From Candidatus Falkowbacteria bacterium CG1_02_41_21 (GTDB lineage: Bacteria > Patescibacteriota > Patescibacteriia > Patescibacteriales > UBA12465): DNA of 16,468 bases. Positions within the stretch are counted from its first letter, which is position 1. Each line of letters begins with the position of its first letter. The stretch is taken from positions 1-16,468 of the forward strand of contig MNUV01000006.1 of assembly GCA_001871235.1 (NCBI GenBank), in the 5' to 3' direction. Positions 7,940 through 14,189 of this stretch are shown here, in pieces. The notes beneath the pieces are model-generated. The model did not search any database. It saw only the letters and a list, made by a program, of their open reading frames with translations, and had not been told where the DNA came from. Both the position numbers and the translations under genes were made by a program.

Positions 7940-9337
7940 ATGGAACAGACTGATAACCTCATGGAAAAATTAGTTTCCCTGTGCAAACGCCGGGGCTTTA
8001 TTTTCCCTTCCTCGGAAATCTACGGTGGCTTTTCGGCTATTTATGACTACGGCCATTACGGTACCCTGCTCAAAAATAATATCCGCGACTCTTGGTGGAA
8101 AAACATGATTCAAGAACGAGACGATATTGTGGGCCTGGACGGCGCCATTTTTATGAACCCCAAAACCTGGGAGGCCTCCGGCCACTTAAGCAGTTTTGAC
8201 GATCCGCAAGTGGATTGTAAAAAATGTCAGAGCCGTTTCCGTGCCGATCATCTGCTGGAAGATCACGGAATTAATGCCGACAAAGCCGGTTTGGAGTTTA
8301 TCAATGAAGAATTAAATAAATTGAAAGAGGCCGGGAAATTAAAATGCCCGACTTGCGGCGCCAAAGATCTGACTGAAGCCAAAAGATTTTCCCTGATGGT
8401 TAAATCCAACCTGGGTTCTCCCACCGATGAACTGAGCGAAGAAAATGTCGTTTACCTCCGTCCCGAAACTTGTGGCAATATTTTCTTACAATATAAAAAT
8501 ACGTTAGATTCCAGTTCCCATAAATTACCTTTTGGTATCGCTCAAATCGGCAAAGCTTTCCGTAATGAAATTGTCGCTCGCCAATTTATTTTTCGCACTC
8601 GAGAATTTGAGCAAATGGAAATGCAATACTTTCTCTTCCCGCAAGACGTTAAAGAGAAGTTTGAGGATTGGAAAAAAGCTCGGTGGAGCTGGTACTTAGC
8701 CAATGGCATCAAGGAATCCGAGATCAGATGGTATAAGCATGAAAAGCTGGCTCACTATGCGAGCAATGCCTATGACATTGAATATAATTTCAAATCTTTG
8801 GGGGGCTTTAAAGAAGTGGAAGGCATTCATGCTCGGGGTGATTTTGACTTGACCCAACACAGTAAATTTTCCGGCATAGATTTAAGCTATTTTGACGAAG
8901 CCACCAAAACTCGCTTCATGCCCCACGTCGTGGAAACTTCCGCCGGTTTAGGCCGCCTGTTATTTATGATGATTGATAAAGCTTACACCGAAGAAACTTT
9001 AGCCAACGGCGAGGCCAGAACTGTCTTAAAATTCCCACCCAAATTAGCTCCGATTAAAGTCGCTATTTTCCCGCTCCTCAAAAATAAACCGGGACTGGTC
9101 AATAAAGCCCGCGAAGTTTATCATTCCCTCAAATCAGAATTTATGTGTGAATTTGATGATAATGGTAATATTGGCAAGCGTTATCGGTGCCAAGATGAAA
9201 TCGGCACCCCCTTTTGCCTGACCATTGACTTTGACAGTTTGGAAAATGATGATGTCACCGTCCGAGACCGAGATAGCAGGGAGCAGGCCAGAATCAAAAT
9301 TACCGAATTAAAAAACTACTTGAAGGCGCGACTCTAA
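7940..9337 (+). CDS. glyS: Glycyl-tRNA synthetase, homodimeric single-chain type
   Basis: 465 aa, class II synthetase for tRNA-Gly of the alpha2 type found in eukaryotes, archaea and many bacteria, not the two-subunit GlyQ/GlyS enzyme of E. coli. Motif 1 lies near 25-45 (EIYGGFSAIYDYGHYG). A zinc-ribbon insertion carries C93/C96 and C136/C139. Motif 2 is FRNEI...FRTREFEQME (207-227) and motif 3 is SAGLGRLLF (334-342). From about 370 an HGTP anticodon-binding domain follows (APIKVAIFPLL). The spacer to argS is 9 bp and reads CCTAAAAAT before the ATG, with no Shine-Dalgarno. It is the last gene of the operon and is followed by a strong terminator. Confidence 0.97.
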   Translation: MEQTDNLMEKLVSLCKRRGFIFPSSEIYGGFSAIYDYGHYGTLLKNNIRDSWWKNMIQERDDIVGLDGAIFMNPKTWEASGHLSSFDDPQVDCKKCQSRFRADHLLEDHGINADKAGLEFINEELNKLKEAGKLKCPTCGAKDLTEAKRFSLMVKSNLGSPTDELSEENVVYLRPETCGNIFLQYKNTLDSSSHKLPFGIAQIGKAFRNEIVARQFIFRTREFEQMEMQYFLFPQDVKEKFEDWKKARWSWYLANGIKESEIRWYKHEKLAHYASNAYDIEYNFKSLGGFKEVEGIHARGDFDLTQHSKFSGIDLSYFDEATKTRFMPHVVETSAGLGRLLFMMIDKAYTEETLANGEARTVLKFPPKLAPIKVAIFPLLKNKPGLVNKAREVYHSLKSEFMCEFDDNGNIGKRYRCQDEIGTPFCLTIDFDSLENDDVTVRDRDSREQARIKITELKNYLKARL

Positions 9338-9352
9338 ATTCATTTTTGGATA

Positions 9353-9401
9353 AAAAAATAGACTCCTGTTTCTTTGGTAGAAACGAGGAGTCTTTTTTTA
9401 T
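9353..9401. terminator. Strong bidirectional intrinsic terminator
   Basis: AGACTCCT (9360-9367) pairs with AGGAGTCT (9386-9393), and GTTTCT (9368-9373) with AGAAAC (9379-9384), with one bulged G at 9385 and loop TTGGT. The stem is flanked by an A-run (9353-9359) and T7, so it works in both directions: for the synthetase operon and for the leftward gene whose stop codon is at 9398-9400. Confidence 0.9.
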
Positions 9402-9949
9402 ATTTTTCCGGCTTTAAACGGAACAAATTCCAAACATTTGTCGGTCATCGGAATGACGAACAAATTGGAACTAGCCGAGTCTTCGGGCTTCATTGGCCTC
9501 ATCACCATTTTGAATTCCGGAGTTGGCGGAAGCAGGCTAACAAATCTGCCTTTTTGGGTTCTTTTGCTAACACTCCTGATCTCGAATATGTTAATTGCAA
9601 GTAGCCCATTGCTGTTCTTTAAAACTTTTACTGTGGCCACAATTTTCTTTCCTAAATTTTTTGGTCGGACAAAAAAATGGCGGGTAACGGCGCAACGTTT
9701 TAAATCGGCGATTAAGAAATCACCACGACGATAATGATCCGAAACCAGCATGAGCAGATTGGCGATTGTCAAATAATGCTCTGGGATAAATTTTAAATGA
9801 ATGTCGCCGGTATTGGCAACTTCATCCCGAGCCGGAGGCACAGTAATTAACACCGATTCAAATTCACCCAATTTTTCAGGGGCGAGACCGGCAACTTTTT
9901 TAACTTCCAATGCTGGATCCAATAGGACATCTGTAATAGGAGGTATCAT
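9398..9949 (-). CDS. Unrecognised 183-aa protein
   Basis: I do not recognise this protein. It is 183 aa with no signal peptide and no membrane segment, so probably cytoplasmic. The middle (about 78-130: RGDFLIADLKRCAVTRHFF, then a run of short beta-like strands) could be an OB-like or other small beta barrel, and the basic, aromatic content would suit nucleic-acid binding, but this is only an impression. The C-terminal third is proline- and methionine-rich (LLPPTPEFKMVMRPMKPE). It is a single-gene unit between a very good promoter and a shared bidirectional terminator, which argues that it is real and well expressed. The ATG at 9949 gives a leader of about 45 nt. Neighbours give no functional clue. 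Confidence 0.75.
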   Translation of the reverse strand: MIPPITDVLLDPALEVKKVAGLAPEKLGEFESVLITVPPARDEVANTGDIHLKFIPEHYLTIANLLMLVSDHYRRGDFLIADLKRCAVTRHFFVRPKNLGKKIVATVKVLKNSNGLLAINIFEIRSVSKRTQKGRFVSLLPPTPEFKMVMRPMKPEDSASSNLFVIPMTDKCLEFVPFKAGKI

Positions 9950-10001
9950 AATATATCTGTATTAAAGGTTAATATTAAAAATTGTTAAAAAACATTCTAT
10001 T

Positions 10002-10030
10002 ACTATAACATATTTATATAGTTATGTCAA
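10002..10030 (-). promoter_or_regulatory. Near-consensus promoter of the 183-aa gene
   Basis: On the minus strand: perfect TTGACA (10030-10025), 17 bp, TATAGT (10007-10002), preceded by TGT (extended -10). It is the closest to consensus of the promoters seen here. The predicted start is near 9995, about 45 nt before the ATG. Confidence 0.8.
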
Positions 10031-10088
10031 CGCCAACAGTTTAACTTAATTTTACCGCTATTTTAGGCTCATTTTAGACTGTTTCAGC

Positions 10089-10094
10089 TATAAT
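10089..10094 (+). promoter_or_regulatory. -10 box of the ComEC-like gene, leaderless type
   Basis: A perfect TATAAT ends 6 nt before the ATG at 10101, so the transcript should start at or beside the start codon. No convincing -35 box is visible at 17 bp upstream (10066-10071). Confidence 0.5.
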
Positions 10095-10100
10095 TAAAAC

Positions 10101-10955
10101 ATGAAAATCAAACGAATTTTCTTAATCCTTCTACTCCTACTTCTCCCTGCCCTTGTCCTTGAATACACCTCTAAACCATCTCTATCCGGCCTGGAAGTAT
10201 ATTTCTTGGATGTGGGCCAAGGGGACGCTATTTTAATTAGAAATAGTTTCGGCCAGAATATCTTGATCGACGGCGGACCGGACGAATTAATTTTAGAAAA
10301 AATCGGTCGGATTTTGCCCTACACCGATCGCCAAATTGATGTTATGATCTTGACTCATCCCCATGCCGATCATCTCATCGGGCTGATAGCCGTTTTGAAG
10401 CGGTATCAAGTTGATAATGTTATTTACACTGGGGCCAATTACAGCAATGCCAGTTATCGCTATTTTAGGGAGCTAATCAGTCAAAAAGTCCCCCGGATAA
10501 CCCTGGCTGAATCCAATATTTCCTTGGATTTAGGTGACGATTGTTATCTGAACATTCTTTTTCCTTTTACCGATATCTCCGGTCAAGATTTTAAAAATAT
10601 CAATAACAGCTCTATTGTTTCCGAACTCGGCTGCGGTGCCAACAAAATACTGCTGACGGGCGATGCCGAAAAAGAAGTGGAGAAAGATCTGTTGGAAAAT
10701 TATCCCGACCTCCAAGCTCAGGTTCTGAAATTAGGTCACCACGGTTCTAAAACCGCCAGCACTCTAGAATTTTTGGAACAAGTTAATCCCAGTCTGGCCA
10801 TTATCCTGGTCGGGAAAGATAACAAATACAATTTACCCTCGCCCGAAACTCTGGAAAATTTAAAAGAATTGGGGTTAAAAGTTATCCGCACCGACATCGC
10901 CGGCGGGCTTAAAATATGGCTAACGGAAACTGGCCTAAATTACCAGAAACTCTGA
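10101..10955 (+). CDS. Stand-alone ComEC-type metallo-beta-lactamase-fold hydrolase, exported or membrane-anchored
   Basis: 284 aa. Residues 4-20 are a Leu-rich membrane segment after a KIKR start (signal anchor or signal peptide). The rest is a metallo-beta-lactamase fold of the ComEC/Rec2 C-terminal type: FLDVGQGDA (35-43), LTHPHADHLIGL (84-95) with the metal ligands H86, H88, D90, H91, NNSSIV (168-173), LTGDAE (185-190) and KLGHHGS (210-216). In full-length ComEC this domain sits outside the membrane beside the DNA channel and is thought to degrade the non-transported strand. Here the competence channel domain is absent, as in many CPR and Gram-positive stand-alone relatives. The target could be DNA or another phosphodiester. 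It ends in TGA. Codon use matches its neighbours. Confidence 0.9.
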   Translation: MKIKRIFLILLLLLLPALVLEYTSKPSLSGLEVYFLDVGQGDAILIRNSFGQNILIDGGPDELILEKIGRILPYTDRQIDVMILTHPHADHLIGLIAVLKRYQVDNVIYTGANYSNASYRYFRELISQKVPRITLAESNISLDLGDDCYLNILFPFTDISGQDFKNINNSSIVSELGCGANKILLTGDAEKEVEKDLLENYPDLQAQVLKLGHHGSKTASTLEFLEQVNPSLAIILVGKDNKYNLPSPETLENLKELGLKVIRTDIAGGLKIWLTETGLNYQKL

Positions 10956-10996
10956 TTTTAAAGGCTTTTTATCAACTTTGCCCCCGGGTTAAAATC

Positions 10997-11005
10997 TGTG
11001 GATAA
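10997..11005 (-). promoter_or_regulatory. Single perfect DnaA-box match
   Basis: TGTGGATAA on the plus strand reads TTATCCACA on the minus strand, the strict DnaA box. It ends 8 bp before the -35 box of the RNA gene. A single 9-mer can occur by chance and there is no box cluster, so this is only a candidate site. Confidence 0.3.
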
Positions 11006-11013
11006 GCTGTGTA

Positions 11014-11042
11014 TTGACAAAACTTTTTTTATATGATACAGT
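11014..11042 (+). promoter_or_regulatory. Promoter of the structured RNA gene
   Basis: Perfect TTGACA (11014-11019), a 17-bp T-rich spacer, then TACAGT (11037-11042) preceded by TGA (extended -10). The predicted start is near 11049. Confidence 0.75.
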
Positions 11043-11048
11043 TATAAG

Positions 11049-11233
11049 TCATTAACAATGAGAGCAAAAAATAAGGTCGTTTGAAACGGGTCAGGCACGA
11101 CAAGCATGGGATTTTTTTCCACGGTTTTAGGGCTCACGCTCACGAATTCGTAGAAAAAAACTTTCTTGCCTATCCCGTTTTAACTGATCTTTTTTTATTT
11201 CAAAAAGAACTCCTTAATAAGAGTTCTTTTTTT
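11049..11233 (+). ncRNA. Rod-shaped small RNA, candidate 6S-like RNA
   Basis: A unit of about 185 nt bounded by a strong promoter and an intrinsic terminator, with no credible protein. Positions 11066-11097 pair with 11167-11198 in one unbroken register (27 of 32 positions pair, counting G-U). The core is AAACGGG (11084-11090) with CCCGTTT (11174-11180) and AGGCA (11093-11097) with TGCCT (11167-11171). An asymmetric internal loop follows (14 nt at 11098-11111, 6 nt at 11161-11166). Then a distal stem pairs 11112-11123 with 11149-11160, capped by GGGC (11130-11133) with GCTC (11138-11141). A small 5' hairpin TCATT-AAC-AATGA lies at 11049-11061. A closing stem, a central bubble near nucleotide 50, a distal stem and about 185 nt is the plan of 6S RNA, which binds RNA polymerase by imitating an open promoter. 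That identity is inference; the RNA gene itself is better supported. Confidence 0.6.
11202..11233. terminator. Intrinsic terminator of the RNA gene, also usable leftward
   Basis: AAAAAGAACTC (11202-11212) pairs with GAGTTCTTTTT (11221-11231), loop 11213-11220, followed by further T. In the leftward direction the same stem ends in a T5 run and lies about 20 bp past the VanW-type stop codon, so it can serve both units. Confidence 0.88.
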
Positions 11234-11253
11234 ATGTCTTTAAATTATTTTTA

Positions 11254-13110
11254 TTATTGGCTGGGCGTCGAAGTGGCCGTACTGGTGGCCGTTGTTAACT
11301 GAGCCACACCCAACAAACAAACTTCCTGCCAAGGGACATAATGAGAACTGAATCTTCTTTCTTCCTTCTTTTCATCAACCGATCCGGGGTTGTAGACCAC
11401 AGAATAATCAAAGTAAGCGTCAGCTCCATTATGGGCCCTCTCCGTGCACTTCTTTTTGCCTGGAGCTAAATCTAAGGTTTCCACGATCTTAGTCGGAGCC
11501 GGCTTAACGATATTGTAAACCACTGGCTTGGTAACTGTAATTTCCCTATTATCCTTCACGCCCCAAAAATCAAAATAGAAATCATCGCCTTCAATGCGAG
11601 ACTGAATCAAAATGTAATTGGCTGTATCATTTATAAAACGAACATCGGGATTAGGGATATAAACCGCTGCATCCATGCCGGCCGGTTCGTAATAAGCGAC
11701 GCGATAAGAATGATTACGACGGGCGGTAATCGGCAAACCGGAATTCAAAGCGGCCCGAAAAACGGTTGTTCCCACCTGGCATAAACCTCCGCCATATTCC
11801 GGAATAGTTTTATTCTCTTTAATCACCAACTCCGGCAGATAACCGGTACTGGCATCAACTGCCCCCAAAGTTTTAACTAGGGAAAATTCTTCTCCCGGTT
11901 TAATCAACAAGCCATTGAGAGCGGCCGCTCCCACGGCAATATTATAACGACGATTTTTCGGTGAACCGGCAAAATTAGAGTGACCGGTTCCCACGATTTC
12001 TTTAATGCCTAAATTATCAACATCGGATTCAGCTATTTTATCGTCAGCAATAACATCAACTACTAAAATCACGGAACTAGTGGCTCGGTTATCCAAATGA
12101 TTCTTGATATTTTTAATTGATTCGTCAATATTTAATTTTAGACCGTCAGAACTGACTTGAAAATTATCCACCTTGCCGTCCTTAATCTCAAATCGAGCCT
12201 TGGTCGGGGCTTTGTCCACTTTCGGAACTATTTCCGCTTCTAAAAATTTTTGCACCAATTCACTGAAAAGAACGACTTTAACGCCGCCATTTCTGGCCAG
12301 GCCCAAAAGAGTCGCTAACTTAGCTTTATTAACCTCAAACTTAAAAATCAATTTATCAGAAGAACTGGCCCGGTATTCCAGAATCAGAGGCGCCAGCGTC
12401 AAAAGATTGTCAGCTTCAACTTGAAAATTACCGACATCGCCCCTAAGAATAGCGGGGAGGTCAATTTTAGAAGTTAAGGTGATAGGTTTAATTTCTCCGC
12501 CGACCAAATTATTTTTTAATTCATTAATGGCTCGGTCATAGTCAATTGTTTCTCCGTTGGCGGCCTCTTTAACATTAAAAATAAAAGAACTGGATGCCAT
12601 CTCCAGCTCCGCATTTTTAACTGGAATTTCTAAATCGCCAAACTTGCTTTTTAATTCCTCCTTAACGCCATCTTCATTTAGACGATAAACAAAATTAATC
12701 TTCTTGGAATTAAACCTTAACTTCATCTGGCTCCAAATATTAACCCAAAAATTTTCTGCTCGGCCGACCTGATAAGCATTTTTGACAGTCGCCTCAGAAT
12801 CAAAATCCCACATAAACGCCGACAAATCAATATCAAAGGATGATTTGGTGGAAGCGATCCTGACTATTCTGTTTTTATAAATGAATGGTAATTCTTGACT
12901 GGCCAAATTATCACTTTGGTCTTTTACTATCTTGGTCGCTTCGGCCAAAGGCAGACCGCCTAAATTTAAAGAATCAACCATCACCCCAGGATAGATTTTA
13001 TTGTCATAAACTTTAGCCGATACCAAATAAGCCCCTAAAATAAGAGCCACCAAAGCGGCTCCAATAGCGAGAGATAAAAATAAGGTGCGCTTAACGCGAG
13101 CAGATATCAT
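11254..13110 (-). CDS. VanW/YoaR-family cell-wall protein, membrane-anchored
   Basis: 618 aa. A single N-terminal membrane segment (about 9-31) anchors an extracytoplasmic protein. NKIYPGVMVDSLNLGG (37-52) is the usual beginning of YoaR-type proteins. Two PG_binding_4-like regions follow (roughly 150-260 and 270-350). The VanW domain spans about 378-515, with the signature GGGLCQVGTTVFRAAL at 440-455 and a well-conserved NHSYRVAYYEPAGMDA stretch. A C-terminal beta domain (about 535-600) may be G5-like, and the protein ends in a low-complexity Thr/Ser tail. VanW proteins are associated with peptidoglycan and vancomycin-resistance clusters, but their biochemical activity is not established; this is not itself evidence of resistance. 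It starts 5 bp after the small gene upstream, without a Shine-Dalgarno, and is last in the leftward unit. Confidence 0.9.
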   Translation of the reverse strand: MISARVKRTLFLSLAIGAALVALILGAYLVSAKVYDNKIYPGVMVDSLNLGGLPLAEATKIVKDQSDNLASQELPFIYKNRIVRIASTKSSFDIDLSAFMWDFDSEATVKNAYQVGRAENFWVNIWSQMKLRFNSKKINFVYRLNEDGVKEELKSKFGDLEIPVKNAELEMASSSFIFNVKEAANGETIDYDRAINELKNNLVGGEIKPITLTSKIDLPAILRGDVGNFQVEADNLLTLAPLILEYRASSSDKLIFKFEVNKAKLATLLGLARNGGVKVVLFSELVQKFLEAEIVPKVDKAPTKARFEIKDGKVDNFQVSSDGLKLNIDESIKNIKNHLDNRATSSVILVVDVIADDKIAESDVDNLGIKEIVGTGHSNFAGSPKNRRYNIAVGAAALNGLLIKPGEEFSLVKTLGAVDASTGYLPELVIKENKTIPEYGGGLCQVGTTVFRAALNSGLPITARRNHSYRVAYYEPAGMDAAVYIPNPDVRFINDTANYILIQSRIEGDDFYFDFWGVKDNREITVTKPVVYNIVKPAPTKIVETLDLAPGKKKCTERAHNGADAYFDYSVVYNPGSVDEKKEERRFSSHYVPWQEVCLLGVAQLTTATSTATSTPSQ

Positions 13111-13115
13111 GAGAT

Positions 13116-13331
13116 TTAAGAAATATTTAAAATTTCATTTAAAATGGTTTTGGCTAATTGCGGTTCGTCGGCGGCTAAATTTTTCTGATTATGAATAGTA
13201 AAATATAAACTAGAGCCAAGATTAATATTCTTCGGTAATTTATTTTTGGGCCAGACGACTATTTCACCGGATTCATCTTTTAAAATCGCTTCGTCATTTT
13301 CCCAACCGGCCACGATAAAACGATACATCAT
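13116..13331 (-). CDS. Small 71-aa protein, DUF3006-like pattern
   Basis: 71 aa with no membrane segment. The pattern of two short strands, an acidic turn and a lysine-rich segment (EAILKDESGEIVVWPKNKLP, about 14-33) recalls DUF3006-type small beta proteins that begin with a strand reading out 'DGE...VPxxxLP'. The C-terminal AKTILNEILN helix is also familiar from small CPR proteins. I am not sure of the family and infer no function. There are two candidate start codons in a row (MM). It is real on context: one base separates it from the hsp20 stop codon and five bases from the VanW-type gene, so it is tightly coupled to both. Confidence 0.7.
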   Translation of the reverse strand: MMYRFIVAGWENDEAILKDESGEIVVWPKNKLPKNINLGSSLYFTIHNQKNLAADEPQLAKTILNEILNIS

Positions 13332-13332
13332 A

Positions 13333-13758
13333 TTATTCTTTGACAGTAATTTTTATACTTTGGGCGTCCCCCACCCGATCCAGAACCACGGTCAAAACGC
13401 CATTTTCCAGGAAGGCTTGGATCTTTTTAGAGTCAACTTCGTAGGGCAGAACCAATGATCGGGAAAACGAGCCCCAATAACACTCACGATAGATGTATTC
13501 GGAATCTTGAGAATTTTTAGCCTCTTCTCTTTTCCCTTTAACGGTCAAAAGGTCATTGTGCAAAGAGATGTTTAAATTCTCCGGCTTTACCCCGGCCATC
13601 GCCGCCTTCACGATGATTTGTTTGTCGGTCGAAAAAACGTCAACCAAAAGCTGGCCTTCGCTGGCGGAGTCATCCAGCCAACGATCGGTTAAATCCGACA
13701 AACTGCCGGGAGTAATTTGGTATTGCTGCTTGTCTCGATTAGAAAAAATGTTAAACAT
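13333..13758 (-). CDS. Hsp20/alpha-crystallin small heat-shock protein
   Basis: 141 aa, an ATP-independent holdase chaperone that captures unfolding proteins. The N-terminal arm is about 37 residues. The alpha-crystallin domain (about 38-130) shows MAGVKPENLNISLHNDLLTV (54-73) and the hallmark LENGVLTVVL (117-126). The C-terminus has SIKI (134-137), an I-x-I motif used for oligomer contacts. YRECYWGSFSRSLVLP (90-105) is the form common in CPR members. No HrcA CIRCE element or sigma32-type promoter is visible upstream. Instead the ATG lies only 24 bp after the 3' end of tRNA-Val on the same strand, so the gene seems to depend on transcription through the tRNA. Confidence 0.95.
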   Translation of the reverse strand: MFNIFSNRDKQQYQITPGSLSDLTDRWLDDSASEGQLLVDVFSTDKQIIVKAAMAGVKPENLNISLHNDLLTVKGKREEAKNSQDSEYIYRECYWGSFSRSLVLPYEVDSKKIQAFLENGVLTVVLDRVGDAQSIKITVKE

Positions 13759-13782
13759 AAATGTAAATAAAGAATAAGGATG

Positions 13783-13856
13783 TGGGCCCGACTGGATTCG
13801 AACCAGTGACCTCTACAATGTCAATGTAGCGCTCTAACCAACTGAGCTACGAGCCC
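13783..13856 (-). tRNA. tRNA-Val(GAC)
   Basis: 74 nt. The acceptor stem GGGCTCG pairs with CGGGCCC (one G-U), the discriminator is A, and CCA is not encoded. The D arm (GCTC...GAGC) and T loop (TTCGAAT) are canonical. The anticodon stem CTACA/TGTAG holds the loop TTGACAT, anticodon GAC at 13822-13820. Its 3' end lies 24 bp before the hsp20 start, and it is probably the first element of that transcript. Confidence 0.96.
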
Positions 13857-13879
13857 TCTTATTTAAAAATACTAATAAT

Positions 13880-13908
13880 AATTTAGCAATATTATGAGAA
13901 AAAGTAAA
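13880..13908 (-). promoter_or_regulatory. Promoter of the tRNA-Val-hsp20 unit
   Basis: On the minus strand: TTTACT (13908-13903), 17 bp, TAAATT (13885-13880) preceded by TGC (extended -10). The predicted start is near 13873, giving about 17 nt of leader before the tRNA. Confidence 0.5.
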
Positions 13909-13958
13909 TAAGATTAAAATCAACCAATAATCTTGAAAAAGGCCCAATATTAGCCAAC

Positions 13959-13987
13959 TTTACAAAGCTAAAAAACTATGCTAAGGT
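13959..13987 (+). promoter_or_regulatory. Candidate promoter of the RNase Y-HU operon
   Basis: TTTACA (13959-13964), exactly 17 bp, then TAAGGT (13982-13987) preceded by TGC (extended -10), the same architecture as other promoters here. The -10 hexamer itself is weak. If used, the RNase Y leader is about 196 nt. Confidence 0.4.
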
Positions 13988-14189
13988 TGTTTGGTAAATC
14001 CTTAATAATTAATTAAAGTTTTTAGGAAAGTTGCGGTTGTTACAGATACCATAAATTCAAAACATTAACTCGTTAAATACCCAAAAATCTCATAAAATAT
14101 TATCATCGAGCCATAGGCAAAATTCTTTTGAGCTGAAATGGTCCGAGAATTAGAGATTACCTCACTTCCTAAAATCTAACCATAAAAAT

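Larger units (their letters stand above)
13861..14189. other. 330-bp AT-rich intergenic region between divergent units
   Basis: No protein or recognised RNA is visible. It holds the leftward tRNA-Val promoter (13880-13908), a candidate rightward promoter (13959-13987) and, beyond that, almost 200 nt that would form the leader of the RNase Y gene. TAAAAT and TATTAT at 14093-14103 are a second possible -10 region but lack a good -35. TTAG...GATT (14150-14158) and AATCTAA (14173-14179) could pair just before the RNase Y start. Confidence 0.5.

Noticed and set aside
10953..10955. Recoded TGA (as in Gracilibacteria or Absconditabacteria)
   Set aside because: TGA ends the ComEC-like gene at the expected domain end, followed by non-coding sequence, so TGA works as a stop here.
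10970..11050. Replication origin
   Set aside because: There is only one DnaA box, no cluster and no dnaA or dnaN nearby.
11084..11110. SRP RNA (4.5S) because of GGGTCAGGC
   Set aside because: The conserved SRP apical loop (GGAAG/AGCA internal loops) is missing, and the hexamer occurs in the closing stem rather than in a hairpin tip.
11081..11302. A 73-codon TTG-started reading frame over the structured RNA
   Set aside because: It runs through both arms of the rod and through the terminator, has a rare start codon, no family resemblance and phenylalanine-rich sequence from T-runs. The RNA explanation is better.
11254..13110. VanW-type gene as an antibiotic-resistance determinant
   Set aside because: VanW-domain proteins are widespread wall-associated proteins. 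No vanH, vanA or vanX type gene is present, so resistance cannot be claimed.
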